Shown here: positions 55,407-64,000 of the stretch, piece after piece
Position numbering within the stretch: position 1 is the stretch's first letter
Layout of the letters: each line of letters opens with the position of its first letter
DNA from: a bacterium
GTDB lineage: Bacteria; Actinomycetota; Acidimicrobiia; Spongiisociales; ZC4RG35
Assembly: GCA_024638655.1 (NCBI GenBank)
Contig: JAHEJW010000007.1
Location: forward strand, 13,706 to 77,705
Length of the DNA: 64,000 bases
Reading direction: 5' to 3'
Made by a program: the position numbers and the translations under genes
The notes under the pieces: generated by a model
The model's input: only the letters and a program-made list of their open reading frames with translations
Databases searched by the model: none
Told to the model about the DNA's origin: nothing

Positions 55407-56711
55407 ATGCGACGGTTCAACCGAGCGATGTTGGCCTCGAAGATCGACAAACTGATCGACGAGGGGACCGGTACTGCAGCGACCCATTCAGAGGAGCGCC
55501 GGGTACGAACTGTCAATGTGGTGACCGTCGGCTGCATGGTCGTCAGTACCGCATTTGCCTGCTTCTACCTTCTGATCGGCTACGAGCCACTGATCCCGAT
55601 CGTTGTGGCCAACCTGTTGCTCAACTTCGGCTACGCAAGTGTGATCTGGCTCAACGGTCGGGGAGAGGTCAAAAAGGCGATCTGGATCCTCCTGGTGACT
55701 GGATGGTTCAACACGATCATCCCGGCTGCGATCCTGGGCGTCGACACCGGCGTCTACCTGTATCTCATGCTCATCCCGATGGTCGGCGTACTGCTGACAC
55801 GGCCGGGAGACAAGCTGATGATGTTCGTGATGGTCTTCTTCGGCGTCCTCTTCTTCGCCACAATCCCCATCGTTTTCACCCGAACACCTGGGGTTGTCCG
55901 GGACTCCTGGGTGGAGCAATCCCTCTTTGTCTTTTCGACGATGGGCGTCGGAGCATTTGGCTCGTTGTTTGCCCTGTACTACCGATGGTTGGTCGACCGG
56001 GCGGAGACGAGGCTGGCCGAGGCAAAAGAGGTATCGGAGAATCTGCTTCTCAACATCCTCCCCAGGTCGGTCGCCGAGCGGCTCAAGGTCGGGGAATCGC
56101 CTATTGCCGACCGGGTCGATGAGGTGACGGTGCTCTTTGCCGACCTGGTCGGATCGACGGCTCTTGCTGAACGAGTTTCGCCGGACGCGCTGGTGATGTT
56201 CCTCGACCGGCTGTTCTCCGAGTTCGACGATCTCGCCGATCTTCATGGCTTGGAGAAGATCACCACCATCGGAGACGGCTACCTCGCAGTAGCGGGCTTG
56301 CCCAAGCCGCGCGCGGATCACATGGACGCTGCGGCGTCGATGGCGCTATCGATGATGAAAGTCGTGGAGAACTGCTCCGCTCCAGACGGTTTCGACTTGG
56401 CCATGAGAGTCGGGCTTGCATCCGGTTCTGTAGTGGCAGGAGTCATCGGAAAGCGGAAGTTCCGGTATGACGTTTGGGGTGACACGGTGAACACGGCAAG
56501 TCGGATGGAGTCGCATTCGGAGCCCGGTGCGATCCATGTGACGGTAGAGATCCGACAGGGTCTGTCTGGGCGCTTTCGGTTTCGACCGCGGGGCCTCGTC
56601 GCAATCAAGGGCAAGGGGCATCTGGAGACCTATTTCCTGGAGGGAATTGCCGAGCCCAGGCAAGACGACGATCCCACAGGCAGCGACCTTCCCGTGCTCA
56701 TCCCAACCTGA
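55407..56711 (+). CDS. Membrane class III adenylate/guanylate cyclase
   Basis: The 434-residue protein has about six membrane helices (residues about 35-200), a linker helix (ETRLAEAKEVSENLLLNILP) and a class III cyclase domain. Catalytic elements are present: VLFADLVGSTALAE for the first metal Asp, KITTIGDGYLAVAG with substrate Lys and second metal Asp, and FRYDVWGDTVNTASRMES with Asp, Asn and Arg. The Lys/Asp pair suggests ATP and cAMP over GTP. It is likely active. The next gene, 91 bases downstream on the same strand, may be its partner. Confidence 0.93.
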   Translation: MRRFNRAMLASKIDKLIDEGTGTAATHSEERRVRTVNVVTVGCMVVSTAFACFYLLIGYEPLIPIVVANLLLNFGYASVIWLNGRGEVKKAIWILLVTGWFNTIIPAAILGVDTGVYLYLMLIPMVGVLLTRPGDKLMMFVMVFFGVLFFATIPIVFTRTPGVVRDSWVEQSLFVFSTMGVGAFGSLFALYYRWLVDRAETRLAEAKEVSENLLLNILPRSVAERLKVGESPIADRVDEVTVLFADLVGSTALAERVSPDALVMFLDRLFSEFDDLADLHGLEKITTIGDGYLAVAGLPKPRADHMDAAASMALSMMKVVENCSAPDGFDLAMRVGLASGSVVAGVIGKRKFRYDVWGDTVNTASRMESHSEPGAIHVTVEIRQGLSGRFRFRPRGLVAIKGKGHLETYFLEGIAEPRQDDDPTGSDLPVLIPT

Positions 56712-56802
56712 GTGAATGCCCTGCAAGCGGCTTGAAAGAGCCTGAACCAGACTATGAGCATGCGGAACTCGCGCTTGGCCGGCAACTACTAAGTTCTTGC
56801 CA

Positions 56803-59800
56803 ATGGCCGACACCCCTCGAGTATCAGAATCCACCTCGGACCCGTCGAACGGATGGTCAGCTGAGCTGGCCAACGCCTTGGAGCGTTTCACCTCCGGAGG
56901 TTGCGTGGTGGTTCTTGCCGAGGCTGAGGATGGCTCGGCGTCGAGGCTGGTCGAGCGGCTACCAGCAGAGATCAAGGTACATGCGAATGTCGTCGCTGCT
57001 CGAGCCAGCAAGGCGAGAGTCGGAGCAGTGGCCGAAGAGCTGCGTCTGGATGAGCTGGAGAACGGACAGGTCATCGTCGTCGAGGAGGCCCAATGGGCAG
57101 ACCCCACCTCTTTGGGGCGCCTGGAGCGGCTCGTCGCTGAAGGTTCGAAGAACGTGCTCCTGATGATCGCCCACCGACCGCTGTCAGATGTAGACGGCTG
57201 GTGGTTGAGCCAATTCTCTGAAGAAGCCAGCCGTCATGCACGACTCCTCGAGGTCGAGCTGGAGCCAGTTGAGTCCCAACCCGCGGGCCCTGAGCTGAAC
57301 AAGCGGGCCGCCGACCTGGTCATCGCCACGAGGCTCCTTACGGGTCCGATCGCGGTGCCCATCGTCGCGGAGCTACTCGGGATAGGGGAAGAAGAAGTGC
57401 TCGAACTGGGTGAGAACCTCTCAGAGCAGGGTTGGATCCGTCAGGAACGCGGCGGGTTCGCGTGCGTCGCCGATGCCACGGGCTTCCTTCCCGGAGATGT
57501 GCGGACCGGATATGTCGCCGACAGACTTGCCGGGGTCATGGAGGGGCGAGGTGCGTCAGAATCTGTGGTTGGCAGTCTCAGGTTCGCTGCCGGTCAATCC
57601 GAACAGGCCTTTCCACTCCTTGCTGCGGCTGCGAGTGACGCGGAGGCGCGACATGCTGCGGGCGAGGCATTTCATCTTGCTGAAGACGCTCTGGCGGCGG
57701 CACACGACGCCGGCATTGCAGAGGACGAGCGTCTCGGGCAGCTCCATCTGATCTGTGGGAGATTTCTTCGGTCCGCGGGGCGGACGGACTGGGCTCGAAT
57801 GCATCTGGAGAGCGCCACTTCCTTTCTCGAGGGGGCAGCTCGGGTCGATGCTCTTGGGTTTGCTGCGGCGGTGGCCGATGACAGCCAGCATCCCCAGGAG
57901 GCAGAACGGATCATTGCAATGGCCGAGTGGGAGGCGATTCGGCTGGGTGAGACCGCGAAGCTCGGCTCTCTCTCTACGTTCCGAGCCAGGACGCTCAGTC
58001 GCATCGGATTCGCCGAGGAGGCGGACAGCACCTTCTCAAAGGGGCAAGCTTTGCTCGAGCTGGGCTCATCCCCGCATCAGCGGTTCCACGCTTCGCTCAA
58101 CAAGGCCTGGATTCATTTCGATCGGGGAGAGGCCAGCGCTGCCGAAGCCGAATTCACCCACCTTCGCGATGAGGCGGCTCAGCTCGAAGGGGAAGTGTCC
58201 CTAGCCGACAAAGAAGCCTGGCGGGCCAGGTCATTGTTCGCCTCGGGGCAACCCGGTGAGGCGATCGAAGCCATAGGTCGAGTCGAGGAGCTCGCTGCGC
58301 GCAATGATGTGGAAGCACCGTTGTTCCTTGCCCAGCTCGCCCTCACCGAGGGGGGGCTGCTCTTTGGCCGATACGAGGAGGCACTTGCGGCATCGGAGAA
58401 GGTGCTCGACCTGGTTCGTCGCCAGCTTCCGGCCTGGCAGAACAGTGTCAGGTCCTATCGAGCCGAAGCCCTGCTCCGGCTTGGTCGGCTCGACGAGGCT
58501 GCAGAGGAGATCGCCAAGGCGATCGAGGCTTCGCCTCCTGGGGCGGACGGTTGGAGGTGGCGGATCCGAAGCCGGGCGCTGCAGATGGAGATCGCTGCTG
58601 AAGCCGGTCAACGGTTCGCGGTGAGAGAGGCAGAGGACCTGGCCGATCTCATGCTTCAGAGCAGGTTCTATCACTGGGCTGCTGATCTGCTCTCTGCGAT
58701 CGCAATTCACGGGAAACGAAAGGGCGCCGCGACCGAGGCTATGGCCATAGCTGTGAAGATCGGCCGCCCGATGGCCGCCGCCCGTGCAGCGTCGATAGGG
58801 TCCCTTTGGAGAGATCCTGCGGCAGCTCCGGTCATCAACGCAGTTCGGTCCATCGAGTCGGTCATCCCCTCAGATTGGGAGGACGAGTGGCGAGGGCTCG
58901 TCTGGGTCCAGGAGGGTTTGGATGCTCCCCAGCCAACCGACGACGCCGACACCTTGGCTGCGACTGCTGCTTTGGACGATGCCCTGCACAAGGCGGGCCT
59001 AGCCGGTGAGGAAATGGTCTTCAGCCCTGCGCAGCGCCGAAGTCGGGGACTGGTACGTCGTCCCAAGGCACTCCGACCGCTACAACTGGCCGCGGCGGCA
59101 CTCGGCGTCGTGGTCCTGGCGGGTGGAACAGCTCTCGCCGTGGTCTCGCTCAACGCCGATGAGCCAAAACCGGGGGCCACCGCTCCTCCCGTGGTGCTGC
59201 AAACCACGGTTCCACCACCGCCCCCTACGTTGGAGGAAACGCGTATCGAGGTTCCCGGGGAGGTGGTGATGTTCGCCGGGGTGGCCGAGCATCGCGGAGG
59301 TGCTGGGCGGTCAGGCGTGGTGGAAGCTGAGGGCCCGAGGGAAGTGGACGGTTACTACTGGCAGTTCACTGCAGACAGTGCCGTTCAGACGACTCCGTTG
59401 GCGACCGGACAGAACATCGTCTTCGCTAGCCGGGATGGCACGGTTTATGCGATCAATATGACGACAGGGGAGCGTGCCTGGCCGGATCTTCCGCCGGAGG
59501 GGACCATCGCGACTGCCCCTGCGCTCGGTCAGGCTGATTTTGGGGAGGGCCCACTTCGTCCCATGCTGATCATTGGTGACGACTCAGGGGTGGTTCGGAG
59601 CTATCGGGCTGACAACGGCGAGTTCCAGTGGCGGGCGGAGTTGCCGGGCACGCGGATCAGGTCGTCTCCTGTCGTGGCTGAGGGGTATGTCTATGTCGCG
59701 ACGACCACCGGGTTCATCCATAGCTTCGAGTTGATCGGCGAGGGCGACGCGGTGGCGAGTTTCCCGAGCGAGGGGGAGGGGATCGGCTTGGTTGATGCCG

Positions 59801-60429
59801 ATCTTGCCTACAGCGATGGATATCTGTATGTCGGTACGGACGAGGGGGTTCTGCATGTCCTCGAAGTATCGAACGGGAACATGACCGAAGTCTGCAATGT
59901 CGATGCGGGTGCCACTATCCGGGTAGCGCCGATCGTTGCCGATGGCGTCGTGTACGTCGCCACCATGGGCCAACAGATTCTGACCTACACCGCCGGAACG
60001 TGCGACGGTCCTGCGTCCGACCGTGATCTCTTCTACTTCGCTGAGGCGCCAATGGACGTGGAGTCGTCGGTGGCGGATGGGGTGATCTACATCCCTGCCG
60101 GACGTTTCTTGAACTCACGCAGGCTCTCCTCCTCGGCCACCGCCGGCCTGACCGGCAATGATCTCTTCCTGTGGCCACCATCTGAGGTCACTGGCGAGGT
60201 CAAGATCACCGGTGACCCGGTGGTGGCCGGCGACACTCTCTATTTCGGGGATCAGGAGGGGACCCTCTACGCAGTTGACCGCTCGACCGGGGAGGAGCTT
60301 TGGCGGTGGCAGACAGGTGGAGCCATCAGCGCGGCTCCGGCAGTCATCGACGGGATGGTTGTCATCGCCAGTGAGGACGGGAGCGTCTACGCAGTTGGCC
60401 AGGGCGAGGTGGTCGAGGGCGAGGGTTAG
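56803..60429 (+). CDS. One-pass protein: P-loop-deficient ATPase-like, TPR-like helices, PQQ-type propeller
   Basis: The roughly 1208-residue protein starts with an ATPase-like region where VVVLAEAEDGSASRLVERL stands in place of a Walker A loop, while VIVVEEAQWADPTSLGRLER keeps the Walker B form seen in MalT/cyclase-linked ATPases. Long alpha-helical repeats follow (about residues 260-700, for example EEALAASEKVLDLVRRQL). A membrane helix (AAAALGVVVLAGGTALAVV, about 765-785) and a Pro-rich linker lead to an outer PQQ-like beta-propeller (ASRDGTVYAINMTTGERAW, GDQEGTLYAVDRSTGEELW). In many actinomycetes such ATPase-TPR parts are fused to a cyclase; here the cyclase is the preceding gene. A TTG two codons upstream is an alternative start. 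Confidence 0.8.
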   Translation: MADTPRVSESTSDPSNGWSAELANALERFTSGGCVVVLAEAEDGSASRLVERLPAEIKVHANVVAARASKARVGAVAEELRLDELENGQVIVVEEAQWADPTSLGRLERLVAEGSKNVLLMIAHRPLSDVDGWWLSQFSEEASRHARLLEVELEPVESQPAGPELNKRAADLVIATRLLTGPIAVPIVAELLGIGEEEVLELGENLSEQGWIRQERGGFACVADATGFLPGDVRTGYVADRLAGVMEGRGASESVVGSLRFAAGQSEQAFPLLAAAASDAEARHAAGEAFHLAEDALAAAHDAGIAEDERLGQLHLICGRFLRSAGRTDWARMHLESATSFLEGAARVDALGFAAAVADDSQHPQEAERIIAMAEWEAIRLGETAKLGSLSTFRARTLSRIGFAEEADSTFSKGQALLELGSSPHQRFHASLNKAWIHFDRGEASAAEAEFTHLRDEAAQLEGEVSLADKEAWRARSLFASGQPGEAIEAIGRVEELAARNDVEAPLFLAQLALTEGGLLFGRYEEALAASEKVLDLVRRQLPAWQNSVRSYRAEALLRLGRLDEAAEEIAKAIEASPPGADGWRWRIRSRALQMEIAAEAGQRFAVREAEDLADLMLQSRFYHWAADLLSAIAIHGKRKGAATEAMAIAVKIGRPMAAARAASIGSLWRDPAAAPVINAVRSIESVIPSDWEDEWRGLVWVQEGLDAPQPTDDADTLAATAALDDALHKAGLAGEEMVFSPAQRRSRGLVRRPKALRPLQLAAAALGVVVLAGGTALAVVSLNADEPKPGATAPPVVLQTTVPPPPPTLEETRIEVPGEVVMFAGVAEHRGGAGRSGVVEAEGPREVDGYYWQFTADSAVQTTPLATGQNIVFASRDGTVYAINMTTGERAWPDLPPEGTIATAPALGQADFGEGPLRPMLIIGDDSGVVRSYRADNGEFQWRAELPGTRIRSSPVVAEGYVYVATTTGFIHSFELIGEGDAVASFPSEGEGIGLVDADLAYSDGYLYVGTDEGVLHVLEVSNGNMTEVCNVDAGATIRVAPIVADGVVYVATMGQQILTYTAGTCDGPASDRDLFYFAEAPMDVESSVADGVIYIPAGRFLNSRRLSSSATAGLTGNDLFLWPPSEVTGEVKITGDPVVAGDTLYFGDQEGTLYAVDRSTGEELWRWQTGGAISAAPAVIDGMVVIASEDGSVYAVGQGEVVEGEG

Positions 60430-61367
60430 AGGTCGGGGACCCGAGGTTGGGCCGGGTCCACGCCTTCGTCGAGTTCGAGGATGGCACACATGGTCCGGGC
60501 GAGCTGGGCCATTGCCATGGCCTGATCCGTGTCCATCTCGCCACGCTCGACCTGACTCAGCGCCTTGTCGAGTCGTGAGTAGACGCGGCCGAGCCGTGTC
60601 GCCCTCTTGCTGTGGAGTCTGGCACGCGCCTCCTGTGCGTCTTTGAAGGTCTTGCCGACCGGATTGGTGGGATCGTGCGGATAGCAGAATCCCGACTTGC
60701 TCACTATGGGCGACTCACACGGAAGCCCGTCGTTGCGCAACGCCTTGCAGGTCTCGGTCTGCTGTCCGGCTGTGCCTCTCGGTGGAGGCGGTTCGACGGA
60801 GTCGTGGTCCCATTCGGTTTCAGGTTGGTAGCCCCGCGGCTGGGTCGGATCAGGTTCCGTCAGCATAAGGGAGTCAGGAGGCGGGTCCATGTCCCGGTTC
60901 CGGCCCTGATCGGGAGTGTCAACGTTCCAAGCCTGGACCTCCTCGGTGAGGTCGAGGGTGCCCTGTTCGGACTCCACAATGCTCGAATCGGGTGGATTGC
61001 TGTCAGTAGCGGTATCGGAGGTCGGAGCTTGTCCTAGCCACAATCCGTCCTCCCAGCCGAACAACCCTTTCAGGCCCTTCAGGACGGCCCTGTGGCCACG
61101 CGGAGTTGGATTCCTCCGCTCGATCGCCGTTATCCCGTCGTAGGCGAACGAGATGGTGTCTTCTGCGACGAAGTGGAGGTCCTCGCCGGCGACCTCCATT
61201 GCGAACATGTCGCCGGCGAGGCGCCGGACTCTCACCGATTCGAGCGGCCAAACCCCCAACGTTTCGGCTTCGGTGACCACAGAGAGTTGTCGCCCTTCGA
61301 CTTGCAGGTCGACCGGTAGTCCCGGGCCGCCTTCCGCAGGGATCAGTAGCTGACCCTTGAACCTCAT
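60426..61367 (-). CDS. PH/GRAM-like domain protein with Cys/His motif
   Basis: The 313-residue protein begins with a compact beta-rich domain (FKGQLLIPAEGGPG ... LGVWPLESVRVRRL ... LHFVAEDTISFAYDG) that resembles PH/GRAM-type folds. An acidic, Pro-rich disordered linker follows (about residues 115-205). A segment CKALRNDGLPCESPIVSKSG, continuing FCYPHDP, has three Cys and a His arranged like a small zinc finger. A C-terminal helix ends the protein. ATG 61367 is preferred over an open frame to 61436. No named family is certain. It is convergent with the propeller gene, overlapping by four bases. Confidence 0.65.
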   Translation of the reverse strand: MRFKGQLLIPAEGGPGLPVDLQVEGRQLSVVTEAETLGVWPLESVRVRRLAGDMFAMEVAGEDLHFVAEDTISFAYDGITAIERRNPTPRGHRAVLKGLKGLFGWEDGLWLGQAPTSDTATDSNPPDSSIVESEQGTLDLTEEVQAWNVDTPDQGRNRDMDPPPDSLMLTEPDPTQPRGYQPETEWDHDSVEPPPPRGTAGQQTETCKALRNDGLPCESPIVSKSGFCYPHDPTNPVGKTFKDAQEARARLHSKRATRLGRVYSRLDKALSQVERGEMDTDQAMAMAQLARTMCAILELDEGVDPAQPRVPDL

Positions 61368-61439
61368 CGGTGGACACCTCGAGGCGTCGGCAGGGGCTTT
61401 CCCTCCATCGAATAATGGTCGGCATCGGCACCGCAATTC

Positions 61440-63995
61440 TTGAAGATCTTTGTGCCGCGCGCGAAGTCGTTTCGGATCGAATCAACTTCAGTGAATGAGC
61501 TGCTGGGTCGATCAGATCATGTGGGCCGAAGAACTCAATCTCGTGCGGGGTTCCTACCTGCTCTGAGCGGTGCTTTGACTGTGGTGCTGTTGGTCCTGGC
61601 GCTCACCGCAGTCGTGGAGCGCTACGCAGGCGACGCCTATGCGGCCGACATTCGCGCCGTGGTCGCCTCGGACACAGACGAGCTTGCGCGCCACCTCAGC
61701 GATCTGATTGCGCGCGAGTCGGCATCTGTCGACGCTCTGGTCGCCTTCGTCGAGAACCATGCTGAGGAAGGGGACCACCTCGTCGAGGAGTTCCCCGGCT
61801 TTGCCGGTGCATTGATGGAGTTAGGTGAGACGATCAGGTCAGTCCAGCTGGCCCCCGGCGGAATCCTGGAATACGTGTATCCGATCGAAGGCAATGAGGA
61901 GGCCGTCGGTCTGGATCTGATGGCGGATGAGAGCAGGCGCATATTGCTCGAGGCAGCCATCGAATCCGGATCCACCGTGATCCAGGGCCCGGTTGAACTG
62001 GTTCAGGGGGGCACAGGGCTGATCGTTAGACGTCCGATCTACATCGACGAGGCGTACTGGGGCCTGAGCGCCGTCGTGCTGGACTGGCCGGCCGTGAGCG
62101 AACTCACCGGCCTCGTGTCCAAGGGGCTGTTCGACCTTGCCGGGATAAAGGTCGCCGACTCGGGTGAGATCATCGCCGGATCTGCCGATGCATTCGAAGA
62201 TGACCCGGTGCTTCGTGAGCTGAACGTCGGTGGCACCGACACCTCATGGGTGCTCGCCCAGCGACCCGTGGACGGCTGGCCGTCACATTCGTCTGAGACC
62301 CCGATCATCTGGGCCGCGGGGGTGCTTGTGGCTCTCCTCGCAGGGATCTTCTCGTTCTCCCTGATCCGCCGTCCCGACATGCTCCGACGGGAGAGACAGA
62401 AGGCGCTCGACGAGCTTCGCGCACTCGAGGCGCGATACCAGGCAACCTTCGAAAACGCCGGCGTGGGGATTGTCCTTGCCGACAGCAGGGGAGTTCCCAT
62501 ATCCGCCAATCCGAAATTCCGGGAGATCGCGGGCATAGGTTCCGACGATCCTGTCGAAGACGTGGATGTGCTGGCGATGTTGGGCGAGCCCGATCGTCAG
62601 GCCTACCTCGAAGGCATGAAGCGCCTCTTCGGGGGTGCTCAGGTGTTCGAAGTCGAGGTCAGGCTGATGACCGCAGAGGTTGATCGCTGGTGCCGGGTGC
62701 GCACGTCATTGGTGAGCGGCTCGAGCCCGGCCGGCTCCCTCGTCATTGCCGTAGTCGAGGACTCGACCGAGAGGCGCCATGCCGAGGAAGCTCTCGCTGC
62801 GAGTGAACTGCGCTATCGACAACTGTTCGAGCTCGCTCCAATTGCGATCCAACGTGAGGACCACACCGCCGTAGCTGAGGAGGTTCGAAGGCTGAGACGA
62901 ACCGGAGTGACCAACATCAGGGCATACGCCGAGAAGAGCCCGGGTTGGTTGGAAGGCCTTCTCGCCAGGGTTCCGATTGTTGACGAGAACCCGGCCGCAG
63001 CTGCACTTCAAGAGACAATCGAGGAGCAGGGCAGCCGTGTCACTCTTCTGGACAGATACACCGAGGAGGCAAAAAGCACCTTCATAGAGAGCATCGTCGC
63101 CATCGACGAAGGTCGAGCTCGGATCACACAAAACGTCGAGAGTCGACGGTCAGATGGCTCGCCTCTCTTCTTGAACCTCAAGTGGCAAGCCCCGGTCGCC
63201 AACGGCGTTCCGGACTACTCAAACGTGATGGTCACGTTGTTTGACGTCACCGATTTGCGTGAGACCGAGCGCCGATTGCGGGCTCTCATGGAATCCAAGG
63301 ACCGCTTCCTTGCTTCGGTCGCCCACGAATTGCGCACGCCACTCACTGCCGTGGTCGGTTTCGCAGAAGAACTGCGAGACCCCGGGGGTATCTACAGCTC
63401 TCGAGAGAAGTCAGAGTTTCAAGAGTTGATTGCCTTCCACGGCGCGGAGATGGCCAACATCATCGAAGACCTCCTCGTTTGGGCGCGGGGTGATATCGGT
63501 GAGGTGCAGGTCATGCCCGAACCGATCGACCTCACCCTCTGCGTGAAGAGCTCGCTCAGGTTGATGCCCCAAGTCGAAATCCCCCTTGCCGAGTCCGATG
63601 AGTCGGTTTGGGCGATGGCCGATCCAACAAGAGTTCGCCAGATCGCCCGCAATCTCGCCACGAACGCCATACGCCACGGGGGCGACAGGATCGAAGCAAG
63701 AGTCACCACAACACAGGGCGTTGCAGTCGTCGAGGTGAAGGACGACGGTCCGGAGATCCCGCCAGCGGTCGCCCGCAGGATCTTCGAGCCTTACGAGCGC
63801 GGAGAACTGGACTCGGGCAAACCAGGTTCGATCGGGTTGGGTCTGACGGTCGCCCGGACACTGGCAAGGCTGCAGCAGGGCGATCTCATCTACGTGAGAG
63901 AGGGCGCTAGCAATGCATTTCGCATCACGCTGCCCTTGGCGCCAGACGGAGATCGGGTCGAGGTGACTGCCGGTCTCGCGTCCGTTTCCGACTGA
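61440..63995 (+). CDS. CHASE-like/PAS sensor histidine kinase
   Basis: The 851-residue protein has two membrane helices flanking an outer sensor domain of about 230 residues with CHASE-like features (SSVTS-type arrangement around LSDLIARESASVDALVAFVE and VGLDLMADESRR). Inside are two PAS domains (YQATFENAGVGIVLADSRGV; ELRYRQLFELAPIAIQRED), a HisKA box ASVAHELRTPLTAVVGF with the phospho-His, and an HATPase domain with NLATNAIRHGG, VKDDGPEIP and GSIGLGLTVA. No response regulator gene is visible before the window ends. The TTG start is tentative; GTG 61491 is an alternative. Confidence 0.88.
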   Translation: MKIFVPRAKSFRIESTSVNELLGRSDHVGRRTQSRAGFLPALSGALTVVLLVLALTAVVERYAGDAYAADIRAVVASDTDELARHLSDLIARESASVDALVAFVENHAEEGDHLVEEFPGFAGALMELGETIRSVQLAPGGILEYVYPIEGNEEAVGLDLMADESRRILLEAAIESGSTVIQGPVELVQGGTGLIVRRPIYIDEAYWGLSAVVLDWPAVSELTGLVSKGLFDLAGIKVADSGEIIAGSADAFEDDPVLRELNVGGTDTSWVLAQRPVDGWPSHSSETPIIWAAGVLVALLAGIFSFSLIRRPDMLRRERQKALDELRALEARYQATFENAGVGIVLADSRGVPISANPKFREIAGIGSDDPVEDVDVLAMLGEPDRQAYLEGMKRLFGGAQVFEVEVRLMTAEVDRWCRVRTSLVSGSSPAGSLVIAVVEDSTERRHAEEALAASELRYRQLFELAPIAIQREDHTAVAEEVRRLRRTGVTNIRAYAEKSPGWLEGLLARVPIVDENPAAAALQETIEEQGSRVTLLDRYTEEAKSTFIESIVAIDEGRARITQNVESRRSDGSPLFLNLKWQAPVANGVPDYSNVMVTLFDVTDLRETERRLRALMESKDRFLASVAHELRTPLTAVVGFAEELRDPGGIYSSREKSEFQELIAFHGAEMANIIEDLLVWARGDIGEVQVMPEPIDLTLCVKSSLRLMPQVEIPLAESDESVWAMADPTRVRQIARNLATNAIRHGGDRIEARVTTTQGVAVVEVKDDGPEIPPAVARRIFEPYERGELDSGKPGSIGLGLTVARTLARLQQGDLIYVREGASNAFRITLPLAPDGDRVEVTAGLASVSD

Positions 63996-64000
63996 GAACG

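Overview
The window looks like chromosome of a GC-rich actinomycete-type bacterium (Actinomycetota), probably a deep lineage such as Acidimicrobiia; that lineage is inferred from gene content, not from a search. Supporting signs are the conserved block rpsT-lepA-hrcA-dnaJ-rsmE-phoH-(HD phosphohydrolase)-ybeY-corC-era-recO-uppS-glyS-dnaG-rpoD, a BldD-like regulator, SARP/BTAD and MMPL-type proteins, frequent GTG/TTG starts, and 1-4 base stop/start overlaps. No rRNA gene, CRISPR array, plasmid origin or intact mobile-element enzyme was seen.

Layout. 0-4.2 kb: MscL, a 3-hydroxyacyl-CoA dehydrogenase, two lipid-synthesis-type membrane enzymes, HupE/UreJ and a DUF6512-like membrane protein. 4.2-10.2 kb: an RPH/PEP-synthase-like phosphotransferase, then an oppositely oriented export block (ABC-2 permease, ABC ATPase, MMPL/RND). 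10.3-18.4 kb: leuS, a HExxH protein, a PPK2 kinase, then comEA-comEC-(DHPS-like)-holA ending in a strong hairpin terminator. 18.4-24.8 kb: an insertion-like locus between holA and rpsT with a lipoprotein and a 1.9-kiloresidue regulator (SARP/BTAD, degenerate cyclase, pseudokinase, STAND NTPase, membrane segment, WD40), separated by an 11-bp-periodic direct-repeat operator. 24.8-45.0 kb: dense housekeeping core, including a PgpH-type c-di-AMP phosphodiesterase candidate whose outer region carries an extra SdrD_B/Cna-B-like domain and Thr-rich linker.

45.0-55.4 kb: an accessory region anchored at tRNA-Asn(GTT). Four further same-orientation copies of the tRNA 3' half (46639, 47869, 50424, 52622) divide it into modules of about 1.2-2.5 kb. 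Each module carries one or two unrelated cargo genes: SRPBCC plus a membrane protein, a secreted protein, a flavin oxidoreductase plus a truncated gene, and an alpha/beta hydrolase plus a MocA-type oxidoreductase. Past the last copy comes a WbdD-like methyltransferase-kinase-coiled-coil protein. No integrase gene is present; a possible decayed tyrosine-recombinase fragment lies at about 54.95-55.09 kb. This cassette-like array is the most unusual structure in the window.

55.4-64.0 kb: a signalling cluster with a membrane class III nucleotidyl cyclase, a one-pass protein joining a P-loop-deficient ATPase-like domain and TPR-like helices to an outer PQQ-type propeller, a PH/GRAM-like protein with a Cys/His motif, and a CHASE-like/PAS hybrid-sensing histidine kinase. 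The cyclase and propeller proteins may form one signalling unit; that pairing is inferred from adjacency and from the usual cyclase-ATPase-TPR fusion.
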